DNA from: Dirofilaria immitis
Taxonomy: Eukaryota > Nematoda > Chromadorea > Rhabditida > Onchocercidae
Length of the DNA stretch: 64,000 bases
NCBI GenBank assembly: GCA_024305405.1
Contig: JAKNDB010000103.1
Span: 2,046,001 to 2,110,000 of the forward strand
Reading direction: 5' to 3'
The position numbers and the translations under genes were made by a program. The notes under the pieces were generated by a model that was given only the letters and a program-made list of their open reading frames with translations, was not told the origin of the DNA and did not search any database. This document shows, piece by piece, positions 14,006 to 36,600 of this stretch (positions within the stretch are counted from its first letter, which is position 1; the number at the start of each line of letters is the position of its first letter).

Positions 14006-14330
14006 TAGGATAATTCCAAATTAATAGATAGATATCATTTGTATGGTTATTTATATGGTGCATTGAATAAAGTGAATGACTAATTATCATTCTGATAAGA
14101 ATTGAAGAATTCATTGATGATACTTCTCTCTATCGTCTGACGCCTTCTACCCACATTTTCCACCTGTCACATTCTTCTACATATTTTTGGCCCCTCTAAC
14201 CTTCTCCCTGTCCTTCCCGAGATCATCATCGTCATCTATTTCTTGAAATTATAACGAACGACTTCTGCCATCTGCTTTCAGTTGTCCTTCCCGGGGAGGG
14301 AAAGATACACATTCCATACATACCAATGAA

Positions 14331-14458
14331 CGGATGGATGGATAGATGGATGGATGGACGGATGGAATGGATGACTGATTGACACCAAAATTATACTAAC
14401 AGATGACGATGATTGGTAGGTAAGTATAATAATAAATGAATGAATGAATGAATGAATG
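14331..14458. repeat. Tetranucleotide arrays (GGAT)n and (GAAT)n
   Basis: An imperfect GGAT array covers 14331-14373 and a perfect GAAT array covers about 14434-14458, separated by about 60 bp of ordinary sequence. Confidence 0.9.
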
Positions 14459-14572
14459 TCAAATCATCTCATTTCTTTCTTTCTTTCTCTCTCCATTTAT
14501 TTTCGTATGGCTTGTTCCTCTTCCTCTCTTCTTTTTCTCTTTCTTTTTTTCTTCTTCCTCACTTTCTTTTGC

Positions 14573-14675
14573 ATATGTATATACATACATACACATACAT
14601 ACATATGCACACGAAGAATTTTCAGCAAATTTAATCTCAATAAAAATAGGAAAATGGTTTAAAAAGTAAACCATG

Positions 14676-14714
<39 letters not shown>
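14573..14714. repeat. TACA-type repeat and (CA)n array
   Basis: Interrupted ACAT repeats cover 14573-14610 and a CA dinucleotide array covers 14679-14714. Overlapping ORFs on both strands translate only repeat sequence. Confidence 0.9.
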
Positions 14715-14716
<2 letters not shown>

Positions 14717-14839
14717 ATATGCATGTACACGGATAATATACGCATAGTAACAAAAGGTTTCGTTAGGTTTAAAAAGTTTCATCGGTATCTTTACGTTGCT
14801 GCTTTAACGGTATTTCTAAATTAATGAATAAAATTGCGT

Positions 14840-15105
14840 ACGTGACTAATTTATGCTTCATATTTGATTACGTGACATTTAAATGATGTTTATTGCTTAC
14901 GTGAATTTCTGATATTTTCTGATTTTTCTATTTGTTAACACTTATTATCTTTTTTTCATTCGTCGAATTAATTAATTAATTATACGTGATATCACGCATT
15001 GATAAGTATTACGTAAATATAACGTGATATTGAGCATTGATTAATTACAGGTGTAAATATAACGTGATATTAAGCATTAATAAATTTGACGCAAATATGA
15101 CGTGA
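14840..15105 (+). promoter_or_regulatory. Cluster of seven ACGTGA motifs
   Basis: ACGTGA occurs at 14840, 14870, 14899, 14984, 15022, 15062 and 15100, all on the plus strand. A TTACGTAA palindrome lies at 15009-15016 and a CGTGATATCACG palindrome near 14985. By base composition well under one copy is expected in 266 bp. The last three sites sit in tandem units of about 40 bp sharing AAATATAACGTGATATT. ACGTG is the core of HIF-type and several bHLH/bZIP sites, and TTACGTAA is a PAR/CES-2-type bZIP palindrome. Binding is inferred only from these motifs. It lies 2 kb downstream of daf-36 and 8 kb upstream of wts-1. Confidence 0.45.
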
Positions 15106-15210
15106 CGTATGAAATGAACTTATTTAAAGGTTGAGATTATAGCTTATTTTATTATATTAAACAAATAGCAAATGGAATGTATTCATTTTACAAAAAAAAA
15201 AAATGAACTA

Positions 15211-15307
15211 TTTCTTTCTTTCTTTCTTTTCTTTCCCTCTCTCTTTCCTTCTCTCTTTGTCTCTATCTCTGTCTGTCTTTCTCTTTCTTTTTCTTTCTTT
15301 CCTTCTG
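15211..15307. repeat. CT-rich pyrimidine tract
   Basis: About 100 bp made almost only of C and T on the plus strand (CTTT, CTCT and related units). Confidence 0.9.
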
Positions 15308-16024
15308 CCTTGTAGCTATTTTTTTTTCTGAAATATTTTCTTAAATGAGCGAAATATATGTCAAATTTGTGACCTTTATGTTTTATTTGAAGATAAAGTG
15401 CATATATTTATATTCAATGTGAGAGGATTAAATTCATTTAATTAATTAATTAATTTTATTTTTGATAATAATTTGAAAAAAAAGAATATATTATTAATTA
15501 TAAAATTATTTGGGCCGTAAAATTTGATTTTCGCATAAGATTACATAAGCGATTTAGCGAACAGATCGCTAAAATTATATTTGAAAGAATTGATAATTTA
15601 TTATAAAATATATATTATAATTTCTTTTTTTGCAAAATTTTTATAAATAATCATTAATTCATATTAAAAGTGTGTAATTTTAATTAATTATTATTTATTA
15701 ATAAATGGCAAATTTTGAGTAATTTTCAAAATTAATTTTTAATATTTCATAAATTTGTGATATTTTATTTAAGAAAAAATGATTAAATTTTGTGTGAAAT
15801 CTTATCAATAACTATAAATCTAAATAATGATCAAAATTATTGGTAATAAAATCTTATTTGTTTTAGTTATTAATTAGATCAAATCAATTGATTATGTTAT
15901 CGATTATATATATACAATTACTATATCAGAAACTTGACCTACTAATTACAACCTATTCCTTTTTCTTCCTCTTCAAAATTCCAACTTTATTCATTTTATT
16001 TCTATAATTAGCTATTGAGTTTTA

Positions 16025-16056
16025 TTTTCATTGGTCAAAGAAATGACCAATGAAAA
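16025..16056. repeat. Perfect 13 bp inverted repeat, 6 nt loop
   Basis: The arms TTTTCATTGGTCA (16025-16037) and TGACCAATGAAAA (16044-16056) are exact reverse complements and contain CCAAT/ATTGG. No adjacent gene makes its role clear. Confidence 0.75.
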
Positions 16057-16173
16057 TTAATTCATAGTAATAGTTAGCATTTAAAAATAAAAAATAAAAT
16101 CGATATATCAATTTAAATGAATGATCGTTATTACTCAAATAGAATTTCTATTTGTTGTAATGATAATCCCAAC

Positions 16174-16240
16174 GTATCGCATCGCATCGCATCGCATCGC
16201 ATCGCATCGCATTGCATCGCATCGTATCGCATCATATCAT
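16174..16240. repeat. (ATCGC)n pentanucleotide microsatellite
   Basis: About twelve tandem ATCGC units with a few substitutions (ATTGC, ATCGT) grading into ATCAT. Notably G+C-rich for this locus. Confidence 0.93.
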
Positions 16241-16478
16241 TTCGTTTGTACAAATTTATCGTTTTATTCGAATTTTCATTTTATTAATTATAATCAGAAA
16301 TGATTTATTAAAATATTCAAATTGATATTTAATGTTTTCCTCTTTCTTTTAATAATAATAATTCTTCTTAATAAATTAATGCTTAATTATTGTTTGATGT
16401 ATATATGTAGTTTATTATAGCATTCACGTTAATTCCGTTTACCTAATTCTACTTATATATGAGTTAAATAAATTTTGT

Positions 16479-16556
16479 ATTAAATGTGCGTGTTAGATGA
16501 ACAGGGTATTTATTAAACGTACGTGTTAAATAGGCTTCATATTAAACGTGTATATG
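16479..16556. repeat. Degenerate tandem repeat around ATTAAACGT
   Basis: Three copies beginning ATTAAATGTGCGTGTTA, ATTAAACGTACGTGTTA and ATTAAACGTGTATATGA start at 16479, 16512 and 16541, about 30 bp apart. Confidence 0.6.
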
Positions 16557-16867
16557 ATAAAATGAAGTTCGATCATAATTCATTTCATTTAACAAATATA
16601 CGTTTATTAAATCAAATAAATTGTATTAGTTGTTATGAATGAATTAGAAGAAAGAAGAGAATTTTAACTAACAAATTCGCAAAATAGGCAGTAGTAATAT
16701 GCTAAAATATAAGTTGAAAAGTTTGAATATGTTTGTTTATTATGTCAACAAAAAGTGATGGGAATAACTCTAACTATTCAGGTTATTGTTGATCCTTTCT
16801 ATTGCATATTAAATTCCACCTTGTTATATCATTTCCCGAATGAAAAAGAAATAAAACTTAATCGGCG

Positions 16868-17297
16868 ATAAAAGAAAAAGAGAGAGAGATAGAAAGAGAG
16901 AGAAAGAACAATTTCAAGAGATAATTTTTCAGACAACGAATGGAATGTATCGTTAACAGAGAGCGTATAAAGAATACATATAATATAAACAAGATTGGAA
17001 TGTGAAAGAAAAAAGGAAAAGAGAAAGAGGAATGAGAGAGACGGATTTTATTGATGTAATTTCAAATTATTCAAAGAATTAGATTACTAAGAAAAGAGAG
17101 AAAGGAAAGGAGAGAGACAGAGAAGAAGAGAGAGAGATGGAAGAATAAGAAAAGATGATCGGTTTTTCGTCGTTTTCATATACTAACGAAAAGTTTCATT
17201 AGATTTGTTTCTATGATTGCTGAAATTCTTCTCTCTCTTTTCATTATCTTTCTCTCTCTTTCCCTCCTCTCTTCCCTCTCTCTCTCTCTCTCTCTTT
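16868..17297. repeat. GA-rich and CT-rich tracts
   Basis: Purine tracts near 16868-16912 and 17090-17142 are followed by a pyrimidine tract at 17226-17297. Complementary tracts on opposite sides could in principle form intrastrand or triplex structures; this is an inference. A further GA tract lies at about 17800-17872. Confidence 0.8.
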
Positions 17298-17469
17298 CCG
17301 ATATTGTCAAGAAGGTCTTGGGCAAAGAAGATTGTCTTCTTGATCGTGTTCAAAACTACCACACCACATAATACATACAATATAAATGTACCCTTTCCAA
17401 AATCTCCCCACTTTCTTTCATTAAATTTTATTTTGGTTTAAAATATGTTACAGTATACGTATATAAATG

Positions 17470-17497
17470 TATGTACTGTATGTGTATACAGTACATA
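17470..17497. repeat. 12 bp inverted repeat (TATGTACTGTAT arms)
   Basis: ATGTACTGTAT (17471-17481) is the exact reverse complement of ATACAGTACAT (17486-17496), extended by one further pair. It lies inside a TA/TG-rich block with weaker echoes of ACAGTATA on both sides. Confidence 0.65.
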
Positions 17498-18062
17498 TAT
17501 TTACAGTATATGATTTGATTTATTTTCTTATAATAATAATTTGCCAAGTACTGTTATGATAAATTCTTTTTTACCTTTTATTTCTATTCATTTGTATAAT
17601 ATATTTGAAAATGATTAAACTATTTGTTTTAACTAGCCGTTTTTTCTTTTTTTTTGCTTTTAAATTTTATTTTCTTAAGTTAGAAATGAAGAAGAAATAT
17701 TGGTAAATTAAATGGTTAAAGAACAGGAAGAGAAGATTGTTTTGGAAAATTTAAGTGTAAAAAGAAGGAGGAAAGATGGAATTATTATATAAATTTGACC
17801 TGAAAAGAGAGGAAAGGAATAAGAGGAAGAGAAAGAGAGAGAGAGAGAAAGAGAAAAAAGAAGAGGGATAGTTTAAACAAAAAAAAAAACTAGTAATTAA
17901 CAATATCTCTTTCCCTTTTTTTTCTTTTTTCTTTTCTTTCCTTGTTTTACATATTATCGAATGGAATTTTTGTAGCAAAAGGAGAAAAAAAAAAAAAAAT
18001 TAATTTGACTCTCATTTGAGCTTTTTAATGGTACCAAAAAGAAAGCAATATGGTAATAAACA

Positions 18063-18168
18063 ATCATCATCATCATCATCATTATTACCACCATCATTAT
18101 TATCATCATCATCAACATCATCATCATCATTATTATCATTGTCATTATCATTATAATAATCATATCAT
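18063..18168. repeat. (CAT)n/(ATT)n trinucleotide repeat
   Basis: A mixed CAT, ATT and CAC array of about 100 bp. Its poly-His and poly-Met ORFs are artefacts. Confidence 0.9.
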
Positions 18169-18256
18169 TCTCAAATTTCCAGTACTATCTTTGGCATTGA
18201 TATTAATAGCGTTGATTGAAAAGAGGTCGAAGAAGGAACCTCGATGATTTGATAGT

Positions 18257-18551
18257 GATGTGTGTATGTGTGTATGTGCATGTATATGTGTATGTGTGTA
18301 TGATATATATACGTTTACGTATGTGCATGTGTGTTATATGATATGTATGTGTGGTATGTTTGTATGTGCGTATATGTATGTGTAGTGTTATGTGTGTATG
18401 TATGTGTGTGTGTGTATGTATGTGTGTGTATGTGTATGTGCCTGTGTATGTATGTGTGTGTATGTGTATGTATGTGTATGTGTATGTGTGTGCGTGTATG
18501 TGTATATGTATGTGGTGTGTGTGTGTGTGCGTGTGTGTGTGTGTGTGTGTG
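18257..18551. repeat. Large (TG)n array with TATG interruptions, about 295 bp
   Basis: A TG dinucleotide array with regularly interspersed TATG and TGCG units, the largest simple repeat in the window. It yields open frames on both strands that translate only as C/V/Y/M or H/T/I alternations, so these are not genes. Confidence 0.95.
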
Positions 18552-20308
18552 CATATTGTCAGCAACTATTTCTCTTCAATTGCTTCTTCGTATCGATGCC
18601 AAACTTCATTTCGGTCAAATAGTTTCATCGATTTGGAATTTGGCACACAATTTCAATCATTGCTTTTTACTATAATTACTCGAATTATCTGATTGATTGA
18701 CTGATTGATTGATTGATGTTCTGGCCAATCGATTTATTGATTGTAATATATTTGAATATATATATATTTAAATATAATATATAAGTGATATAGAAAAATA
18801 GTCCTTCAATATTACCAATTATGAATGAGGAATAAGTTGATCTTCTATCAATCGATTCCAGCTGTTATGGTAGTGGTTAAATTTCTCTCTGTTTAATCCA
18901 TCCTGTCGTTGATTATTAGGTCGTTGATAATTTCCACTTTTTATCATTCTTATTTTCTGCTCTTTCCATTATATTTATTTTATAGAATGATTGATATTTT
19001 TATCAAATTTGAATTATTTTTCCGAGATTCGCATCTTTTTTTTATCGTATTCTGCCTTTCCATCATGTCAAAATTATCTAAATAATTACTTCATGAAAGA
19101 TTTAAAGTGTTTATCCATTATCTGATTATGAATTATGATTACTCAAATTAGATGTTATCTGTTGAAAAATTTTAGAAAATTTGAAAATATTTTACTATTA
19201 ATTATTATTTAATGCATAAATTTGTTATGATAGAATGAATGAATGCTAATTTTATTTCCTGTCCCATTTATCATATCAGTATAATGATATCATTTTTTTT
19301 TCTACTCAAATTTGCTAAAATAATTGTTTCCTTTTTCTTAAATCAAAAATTGCAATAGTTATAATAAAAGAAAACAAAAAATGAATATTATTGTTACTAT
19401 TATTATTCATACATATCAATCACATTTTATGGATTAGTTCTTTTTTCAAAACAATTTTCTATTTTGTTAAATTTAAAATTAATTGATGTCATTTTTCTGC
19501 AAAAAAATTTTGTTCTGTTTTTTTTCTTTTTCTTATCTTTTTTTTTAATAAAATTCTCGAAATGAAAGTAAAAATTTTTTGAACTAACAGCAAATAATCA
19601 GCAAATGAAGAAGAAAACGCGTTTCAAACAAAGAAAAATACCATTATTTTACTTTTTTTTTAAAAATTTTTGCAAAATTCCTTTCCTCTTATCTACGAAG
19701 TTACCTGTTCCGTGTTTTATTTAAATTTTTATAACTATTAAATAGTTATCATGCAAATTAAAATCGAAATTATAAAAGATCATCTTATCAGCATAATAAT
19801 GATTAAATTAAAATTGATCTTTTACTCCTCCCTCTTTCGCTGTCCATTAGTATTACTCTTCCTTTTTTATATAAATTCAATTCCATTTTTTTTTAATTAG
19901 AAAACTTTTGATAAAATTACATTTAAAAAGATTGTTATTTACTCAATCAATCAATAAAGTTCGAATAAGTTAAAAATAAAAGAGATATGTAATTTTGCAT
20001 ATTGGCATTTCTTATTATTATATTCAATTATTTTGCATTATTTTTTACAGTTATTAAAATTCCAATAATTATGTAATAGTTGCCTCAGAAAAATTTATAA
20101 AAACATTTTTCAAATATTATTGATTTATCATTTTTTTAAATTTTCAACTTGAAATGGATATTTAATTTCCAATCTTTTATTTATTGTTTTTTCTGAGTTT
20201 TTAATTTGAAATGGATAATTTTATTTTGAATTTTTACAATCAACAATTTTTCCACAATTGATCGCAATTATCTTTGCTTGATTTGAATATTATTTACATT
20301 AAATGACC

Positions 20309-20345
20309 AAAAAATAATCAATCATCCAATAATTGATTATTTTTT
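20309..20345. repeat. 14 bp inverted repeat
   Basis: AAAAAATAATCAAT (20309-20322) pairs exactly with ATTGATTATTTTTT (20332-20345) across a 9 nt loop. AT-rich and possibly fortuitous. Confidence 0.5.
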
Positions 20346-21066
20346 TACTATAATTTTGAAACAATTTTTTTATAAAATTATCAACTAAAATAAGCAAAAG
20401 GAAAAGTAATTGTGATGTTTATTTCTATCATTTTTAATATTATAAAAATTAAAAAAGTTTTCCAACTTATTTATGCCATTTTCAAATGAATCAATTTAGC
20501 TAAATTTTTCCTTTTCAACAATTTACCAAATGTTTTCATTTTCTTTTTGCTAATTCATTTGGAATAAAAAAAAAGCGAAAAATAATTTTTGGAAAAAAGA
20601 GCGAAAAAAGAAAATTTCTGATTATATCAATCACTATATATTATCAGTTTTTTCTTATCCTCTCGAAAATTTTTAAGTTTTAGTTTTTTATTCATTCCGC
20701 AAGATAATATTCTTAAAATGAATCTTGCAAAACTTATTTTAGGCTAATAACCACCGACTATTTCATTGATTTTATGATGATAATATAAAAAATTGAATAA
20801 TTAAATAATAAATCAATCATATTATTTTGCTAAATAACCAGTGATATATTTGCAACTTTACTTTTGTTAATTTAAGATTAATATTTTCTTCTTTTTTATT
20901 TCAATTCAAAATGAATTTAAATATAAAAATTTCCGCTCAACTTTTTTTTATCTATCAATTAATCGACAGTAATTCATTTGAAATGATAACAGCAAACTTT
21001 TTTATCAATTTTTTTCTTTTTTGAATCAATATTTTCAATTTTTCTAATTGATTCATTGAATAACAA

Positions 21067-21124
21067 TTTCTATTTGTCTTGAAAATTTTGCACAGTTTCT
21101 ATTTGTGTTGAAAATTTTGCACGA
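21067..21124. repeat. 29 bp tandem duplication
   Basis: Two adjacent copies sharing TTCTATTTGT and TTGAAAATTTTGCAC, differing at about three positions. Confidence 0.75.
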
Positions 21125-23478
21125 TCATAATGAAAAGAAAAAACGAGTATTTTTTAGTTTGGATATTTCTCTGAATAAAACTTATTTTTTTAAATTCATT
21201 TTTCAATTTATTCATTTCCATTCCAAGCAATTATCAATAATGATTTAAGTGAATTGAATTGAATTGAAATAAAACGAAGAGAAAAGAAAAAAATTTACAA
21301 AATTCTTCAATTATAAATTTATCGAATTTATTTCTTTTTCAGTCTTTTTCTTTCATTTCTTTGATTTCATTATTATTATACTAAATTGTTTAATTAATTT
21401 TCATATTTAATTATGATTTTGATTTCTAATTTCAGGGTTTTCGAATATGATAAATCCTCTAAAGACACATTTCAATAAATATTTTAGTGATTTCAAAGAA
21501 ATATTTCGATCAGAATTTTATCGCATTTTACATTATTAGTTTTGATCAATCTCGAAATTCTATTTCATCATCGAAATTATTCATTTTATCAATTCAACCA
21601 ATCTTTTTTGTTATAAAGAAATTTGTGCATTTTATGCATTTTTATGTGTATCGAGAAAAATAAAAAGCAAAAAAAAACGAAGAAAGAAAATAGATGAGGA
21701 AGGAAAGATATCCATTGATGATATTATATTTATATGTGATATACATTGGATGATTGATGATGATATATATTGATAAAATAAACTAACCAACCAATCATTC
21801 AGATAAACCAAACTATAATTTAACTAAGCAATCAACCATTGAGATATTTAAATATGCTATCAATAATTATTCATTTTTCAGTTTTTTTTTCTTATATAAG
21901 TGGAAATAAAATTTGCGATAAAAATTTGATGAAATTTTTGAAAAAAAAATTCCAAATTTTAAATAAATGAAAGTTTAATTTTTGTTCTCTTAATGATGAG
22001 AATGAGAATAAGGTAAAAGGAATGATGCGATAAAAATGATGACCTTCATTTTATTTTTTAATTTTTTCTTTTTCTTAAATTGCATCTCTCAATTTTTCAT
22101 TTGATTCATTTCATTTCAATTCAACCATTTTAACACATAACTTTTAAATTTTAATTCTTTTCTTTCGTTTCCATTATTTCAATATTCTTGATACTATTAT
22201 AAATTATTACTCTTTATTATTATTATTATTATTTTATTTTATAATACTGATAAAATTATCAACAGTATAACAGTATAGTATAGTATATATACTATCAATT
22301 TTATGATTAATATGAAATGATAATATCATAAAATAAATTCATAATTGCCTTTCAAATTTGTTTTACATTTATATCAATTAATCTTTTCTATTTCCTTCAT
22401 TTAGTTTATTCTTTTATTTTATCGAATTTATCAGCGGATTCCTGGAAAGTAATATCGTACTGATTTTGTATATACATAGCTCAATTTCATCTGTAATTGC
22501 ATCAATGAGGAATATTTTATTCGAAATTGAGTAATAAAATTCTTTTCATTACTTATCAAGAAAATAAATAATAATGATAATCATAGTGATAACATGGTGA
22601 TGACTATAATAGTAAGACGATGATGATAGTTCAAATTGAAAAATAATAATTAATTAGGCTAAATATTTATTTGAGATATTAGAACTTAATTAACCTGAGT
22701 TAATTATAGGTAATAAATGCAAATTATAGCATGCTCAATATTTTGGATTAGGATTTTCTGATATATAAATACTTTTTCTGCAATTTCATTGGTTTTTTCA
22801 ATTACTAATATTATTAATAAGTTGCCATAAAGTTGATCTAATTTTGAATTGATATTTATATTCATACTAATCAATATGCCAAAGATTTGATTTCCATTTT
22901 TTAAATTATATTTCAAAATGTTTAGAACATGTAAGCGGAATATATGTTCATCAAAAAACTATTTGTTAAATAACATTTAAATAATTTTTATCATTTCTTT
23001 TTACTCAATATTTGTTTTATGTTTAGAAAATTAATCAATCGATAATTACTATCTTTTATTATTGCTTTCATAGAAAATATTTCGAATATTTCGATTCATT
23101 TCCATATATATTATTAATGACATCATGGTCGTTTTTTTTCTTGCTTTTCGTTGTTAATTTTTTTATCATAAAAAAATTTTATCAATAAGTCTGTTAATTT
23201 CAGATTTTATTCTGATTACTTATCATATCATTTGAAGGATTATATTGAATCAATTATATGTATCTTTTCATTTATTTCCTCCCTCCTTCAACAAATTATC
23301 GGTGCTGTAAAAGAAGAATGAAGTAAAAATATGAAAGACACTATCAAATTCAGTGATAATAAAATTTTCGGATTTAATTTTACAAATTTGGAATCTTTCT
23401 CCTTCTGATTCATGAATCGTTGAAAAAAACGAAAGTTCAATTGCTATAATTATTCAAAAAAAAATCAACAATAAATCG

Positions 23479-32758
<9,280 letters not shown>

Positions 32759-33530
32759 AATTTGAAATATTAATTTAAAGCTATAGGAAAAAAGTTTCTT
32801 ATGATTAATCATTTTCCGATTTTTTTGGATATATTCTTTTTAACTTTAGCAGAAATTTTTTTTCATTTTTTACTTCGGTAGATTATGAAAATTTTTTTCC
32901 TTTTTTTTCGGGATTGTATTATTTTCATTATTCATTTTTAAAACATATCACATCCATTTTGTAAAAGGAAGAACATTAATATAACCTCTTTTAATGTTAA
33001 GCAAAAAATTGACAAACGCACTGTTCCAGTTTTTTTGCATTGTTAAACGATGATGCTTCTAAAATTCCTTGAATTAATTGAATTAATTATGAAATTTAAC
33101 GTTAATTAAAAGAGAGGATATTAAAAGAAACAAAGAAGTTGGCTCAATTAAACCTTATTAATTAGACATGAAAAGTTGGAAAATCATGGACTAAAAACTT
33201 TCAATAATAACTTCATAAAAATAAAGTTGAGTTGATTCTTATGCATTTTGGAAAATTGGTTTTGAATATAAATCGCTTCATGAAATTACACATTTTTAGC
33301 TTTGCGATTTGCTACTTATTTAACTAGTTATAATTAATTTTTCAATGGTTTTGAAGGACACAACGAGAATTCAAATTTTTTTTTTAATTGGACGAATCCT
33401 TCGGTTATTTAAAAACAGGATGAAATTTAGAATAACAATAAGAATCCTTCAGCGAGAATTCTCTTTATCTTTCACTTAATTTTAATTGCAGTTGAATGAA
33501 TTGTTATGCCATATTTGCAAGGATATCGGT

Positions 33531-33697
33531 ATGTGCCTGTTTGTATGTGTGTATGTGTGTGTGAGTGTGTGTGTGTGTATGTGTGTGTGTATGTGTGTGT
33601 TTGTGTATGTGTGTGTGTATGTGTGTGTGTGTATGTGTATGTGTTTATATGCGTGTGCGTATGTATATATGCGTATGCTTATGCGTGTATATGTATT
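33531..33697. repeat. (TG)n array with TATG interruptions
   Basis: About 165 bp of TG/TATG repeat roughly 0.8 kb after the wts-1 stop codon, similar in type to the array at 18.3 kb. Confidence 0.93.
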
Positions 33698-36600
33698 TAC
33701 AGAATTATTGGTATTAAATGACATCTAAACTTTGTTCTATAATATTTCATTTTGAATTTTTATTTTTGTGTTTGTAATATTTTTATCATTCTGTTGCGAC
33801 GTTTGCTATAGAGAAAATGCTCAAATAAACCAATTTCTTATCATTCCTAATGTTACAAATGTTTTTTTTCTTGCAAATAATTTGCCATTTTGTGAAGTAA
33901 TTAATAAATATTTAAATCATAGCATTGAAATTCCTTAAAATGAATTTTAAAAGGGATCGATGAAAGAAGTTTATTGAGAAATGTAAATCGGTAAGAAAAA
34001 GGAAAACAACTCAACAAAAATTATGGAACTGAAAAACATACCTAAATAAATATCTAATTTTTTTTTTTTTTTTTAGATTTATTAATCCTATAAGATGAAT
34101 ACATATTACTAAATCATTCATCGATGTAATTTGTAATAAAATAAATGAAATAATGGTTTAAAAAGACGAATCCGCTATATAAAGCTAGGTTCTGTTGAAA
34201 TTTTAAACAAGTAATAAAAAATTACAGTGCAAATAATAAAATAAGAAATTTTTTGATAATGGACGACAGAGTTTTGAATTCAAATTTAAAAACTCAAATG
34301 CTACGTGTTAGAAGATTTGAAGATTTATAAATATGGCAATAATTCTAAATTCTTATCAATAATTTAACACATTTGCATCAAAAATCAAAGTATAAGAATT
34401 ATAAAAAGAATAAATATAACCAAAGGGCATTGTTCATTCATTGTATCAAAGTAGCAAAAATAAAATATAAAATTATGCAGTTACCAGAGAGAAATGAATT
34501 AGTATTCTAAGAAGATTTTACCTTGCCATAATGGAATTCCCGCGGCAGAATAATTACATAATGGAATCAGAAACGAAATGAAAACTGTCTTAATTTAATA
34601 ATTCACTCCAATTATCGATGCATCATACAGCAAATGTAATGTACTTAGCGGAATGTATGAGAATATTTCGCTACAAAAAGAAATAATGATAATAGTTATA
34701 CAATTATAGACACTGCATAGACAGAAATATTAACAACATATTACGATAATGATAGTCACAGATTTTATATTACGACAATAGCAGTTGAAATTTCATGTAA
34801 CGAGAAATATTTAAACATTTAGATTAATTAAAAAGCTGACATAACTTGAGATCATAAATAAATTCAAAATATATCCAACGGTGATATATCGATCAATTTC
34901 ATATTCTATAAAATTTTATCAAATTAATTATTGTTATGATAAATTTCAATTTTTAAAAGTTTGACTAAATGGTTCCATTCAGGAAATTTAACCATTCTAT
35001 TGATAAAAATTTGTAATTCTTCTAATCATTTCATTTAAAAAAGAAATGGAAAATTACAGACTTTGCATTTGATTTCTATTTTTGCCAACAATAACCATTA
35101 AATAGATAATGAATCATTTATATCCAATTATCAAATGTGATTAAAAAGTGAATCGTTAAGTTTTTTTTTTTTTTTTTATAAAATCAATTGATCTTATATT
35201 TGTTCTAGTGAATAATGATGAATGAATGATTAATGAATGCATGCGAAATTTAAACCTAAAGTTTAGTGCAATACTCAAAATAAATTCTATAAATTTCTTT
35301 TGATCTCAGTTTCGTTGTTTAATTAGAAATAAAAATGAAAGAAAAAATTGTTATCGCAATAAATTGAATGAATTCTAAGCAAAAAGAAATATCTTTTATG
35401 CTGGATTGGTTATAAAAATCAAATATTATTTCAGTTAGAGATTAGAAAAATATTTTATTCATGAATATTTAAAATTAAGACTGTTCACTCGTATTGCTAA
35501 ATAATAAAATATTTAAAAAAATTGTTATGCAAAAATTTTGCATAATTAATATTCAATTTTATAATCGACAGTTACAAAAAACTTTTCAGTTATAGAACGA
35601 ACTTTGTTGAAAACATTGTTGAAAACTTTTGAAGACATTGTTGAAAAGATTTAAACTTTCTGCGCGAAATCGTCTATTATGAAATTGAATGACCGCAAAT
35701 TATTCTTTAAAACCGACCGTACTTTTTAAATAATGTTATTTGAAATATTCGCAATTGCGAGATACATGATATGTTGCAATAAGTTAATGAGTTTTAACAG
35801 ATTTTAATAAATCTATTGTTCTAATCTCAATTATTTATTTATATTATTTTTATTTATATTATTACGAACCATCGAAATAACATCAAAGTTTCAAACTTTA
35901 AGCCATGCCATTGTTTCAGAGTATCGTATTAGTAGAATTGTAAAACGACTGTGTATTCTTGGAGAAATTGTACGACATATCCCAAATAAAAATTTTCACC
36001 AATATGAGATATATTCATTGTTTTTTATACTTTTAATTTCGAAGATAATTAGACAAACATATTATTTAGGACGTGCAATTTTTTGTTTTAAAAGTTTTTC
36101 ATCATCTAAAGATTTAATTTATCACCGATTAGATTCGAGAGGATTTTGATTTTGCAAATCATATGACGCAATATAGTAAATATAACTAAATCGTTAGAGA
36201 AACTGATATTGAAATTAAGCTGATATGATAACAAAATTTGGTAATTTCGTTCTGACAAGATTTCAAAAACAAGGTAGTATTAAATTTAATCATAATGTTT
36301 TTCCTCTATTCGAACTTTTATCATGAAAACGTTATCATTCGGATTTTTCATCATGAAAACGTTATCGTGCATTATTGGTTTAAATATGGCTAAGTTTCGA
36401 AGTTTTCTTTCTAATTATTAGATTCATATATTTAAGTTTAATATATAATTGTCATTGATGCAATATAAATCAACTGTGGCTTTTACAGCATGACAATTCT
36501 TATTATTGAAATTTCATGTAATCATAAATTTTATAATTTTAGTGATGATATCGAAATTATACAATTCATAGTTTCAATTCTCAAATCGTTTACAATTTAA

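Larger units (their letters stand above)
12825..23478. other. Long intergenic stretch with many simple repeats
   Basis: No gene recognised between daf-36 and wts-1. It contains most of the window's microsatellites (GGAT, GAAT, CA, ATCGC, GA/CT, CAT and a large TG array), an ACGTGA motif cluster at 14.84-15.1 kb, and several inverted repeats. Slightly G+C-richer patches occur at about 14.1-14.4 kb and 18.55-18.67 kb. The last few kilobases should hold the wts-1 promoter and 5' UTR; a TTTCAG at 23198-23203 is a possible trans- or cis-splice acceptor for it. Confidence 0.6.

Noticed and set aside
14448..14782. Overlapping ORFs on both strands
   Set aside because: Produced by CT, TACA and CA repeats.
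18555..18675. Short complex patch after the TG array with a minus-strand peptide MKLFDRNEVWHRYEEAIEEK
   Set aside because: Only 28 codons between stops, no acceptor in the right place.
18203..18692. Several ORFs of 76-120 residues on both strands
   Set aside because: Translations of the TG/CA array (alternating C/V/Y or H/T/I), not coding.
33482..33728. Overlapping ORFs of 71-80 residues
   Set aside because: Same TG/CA array artefact in the wts-1 3' region.
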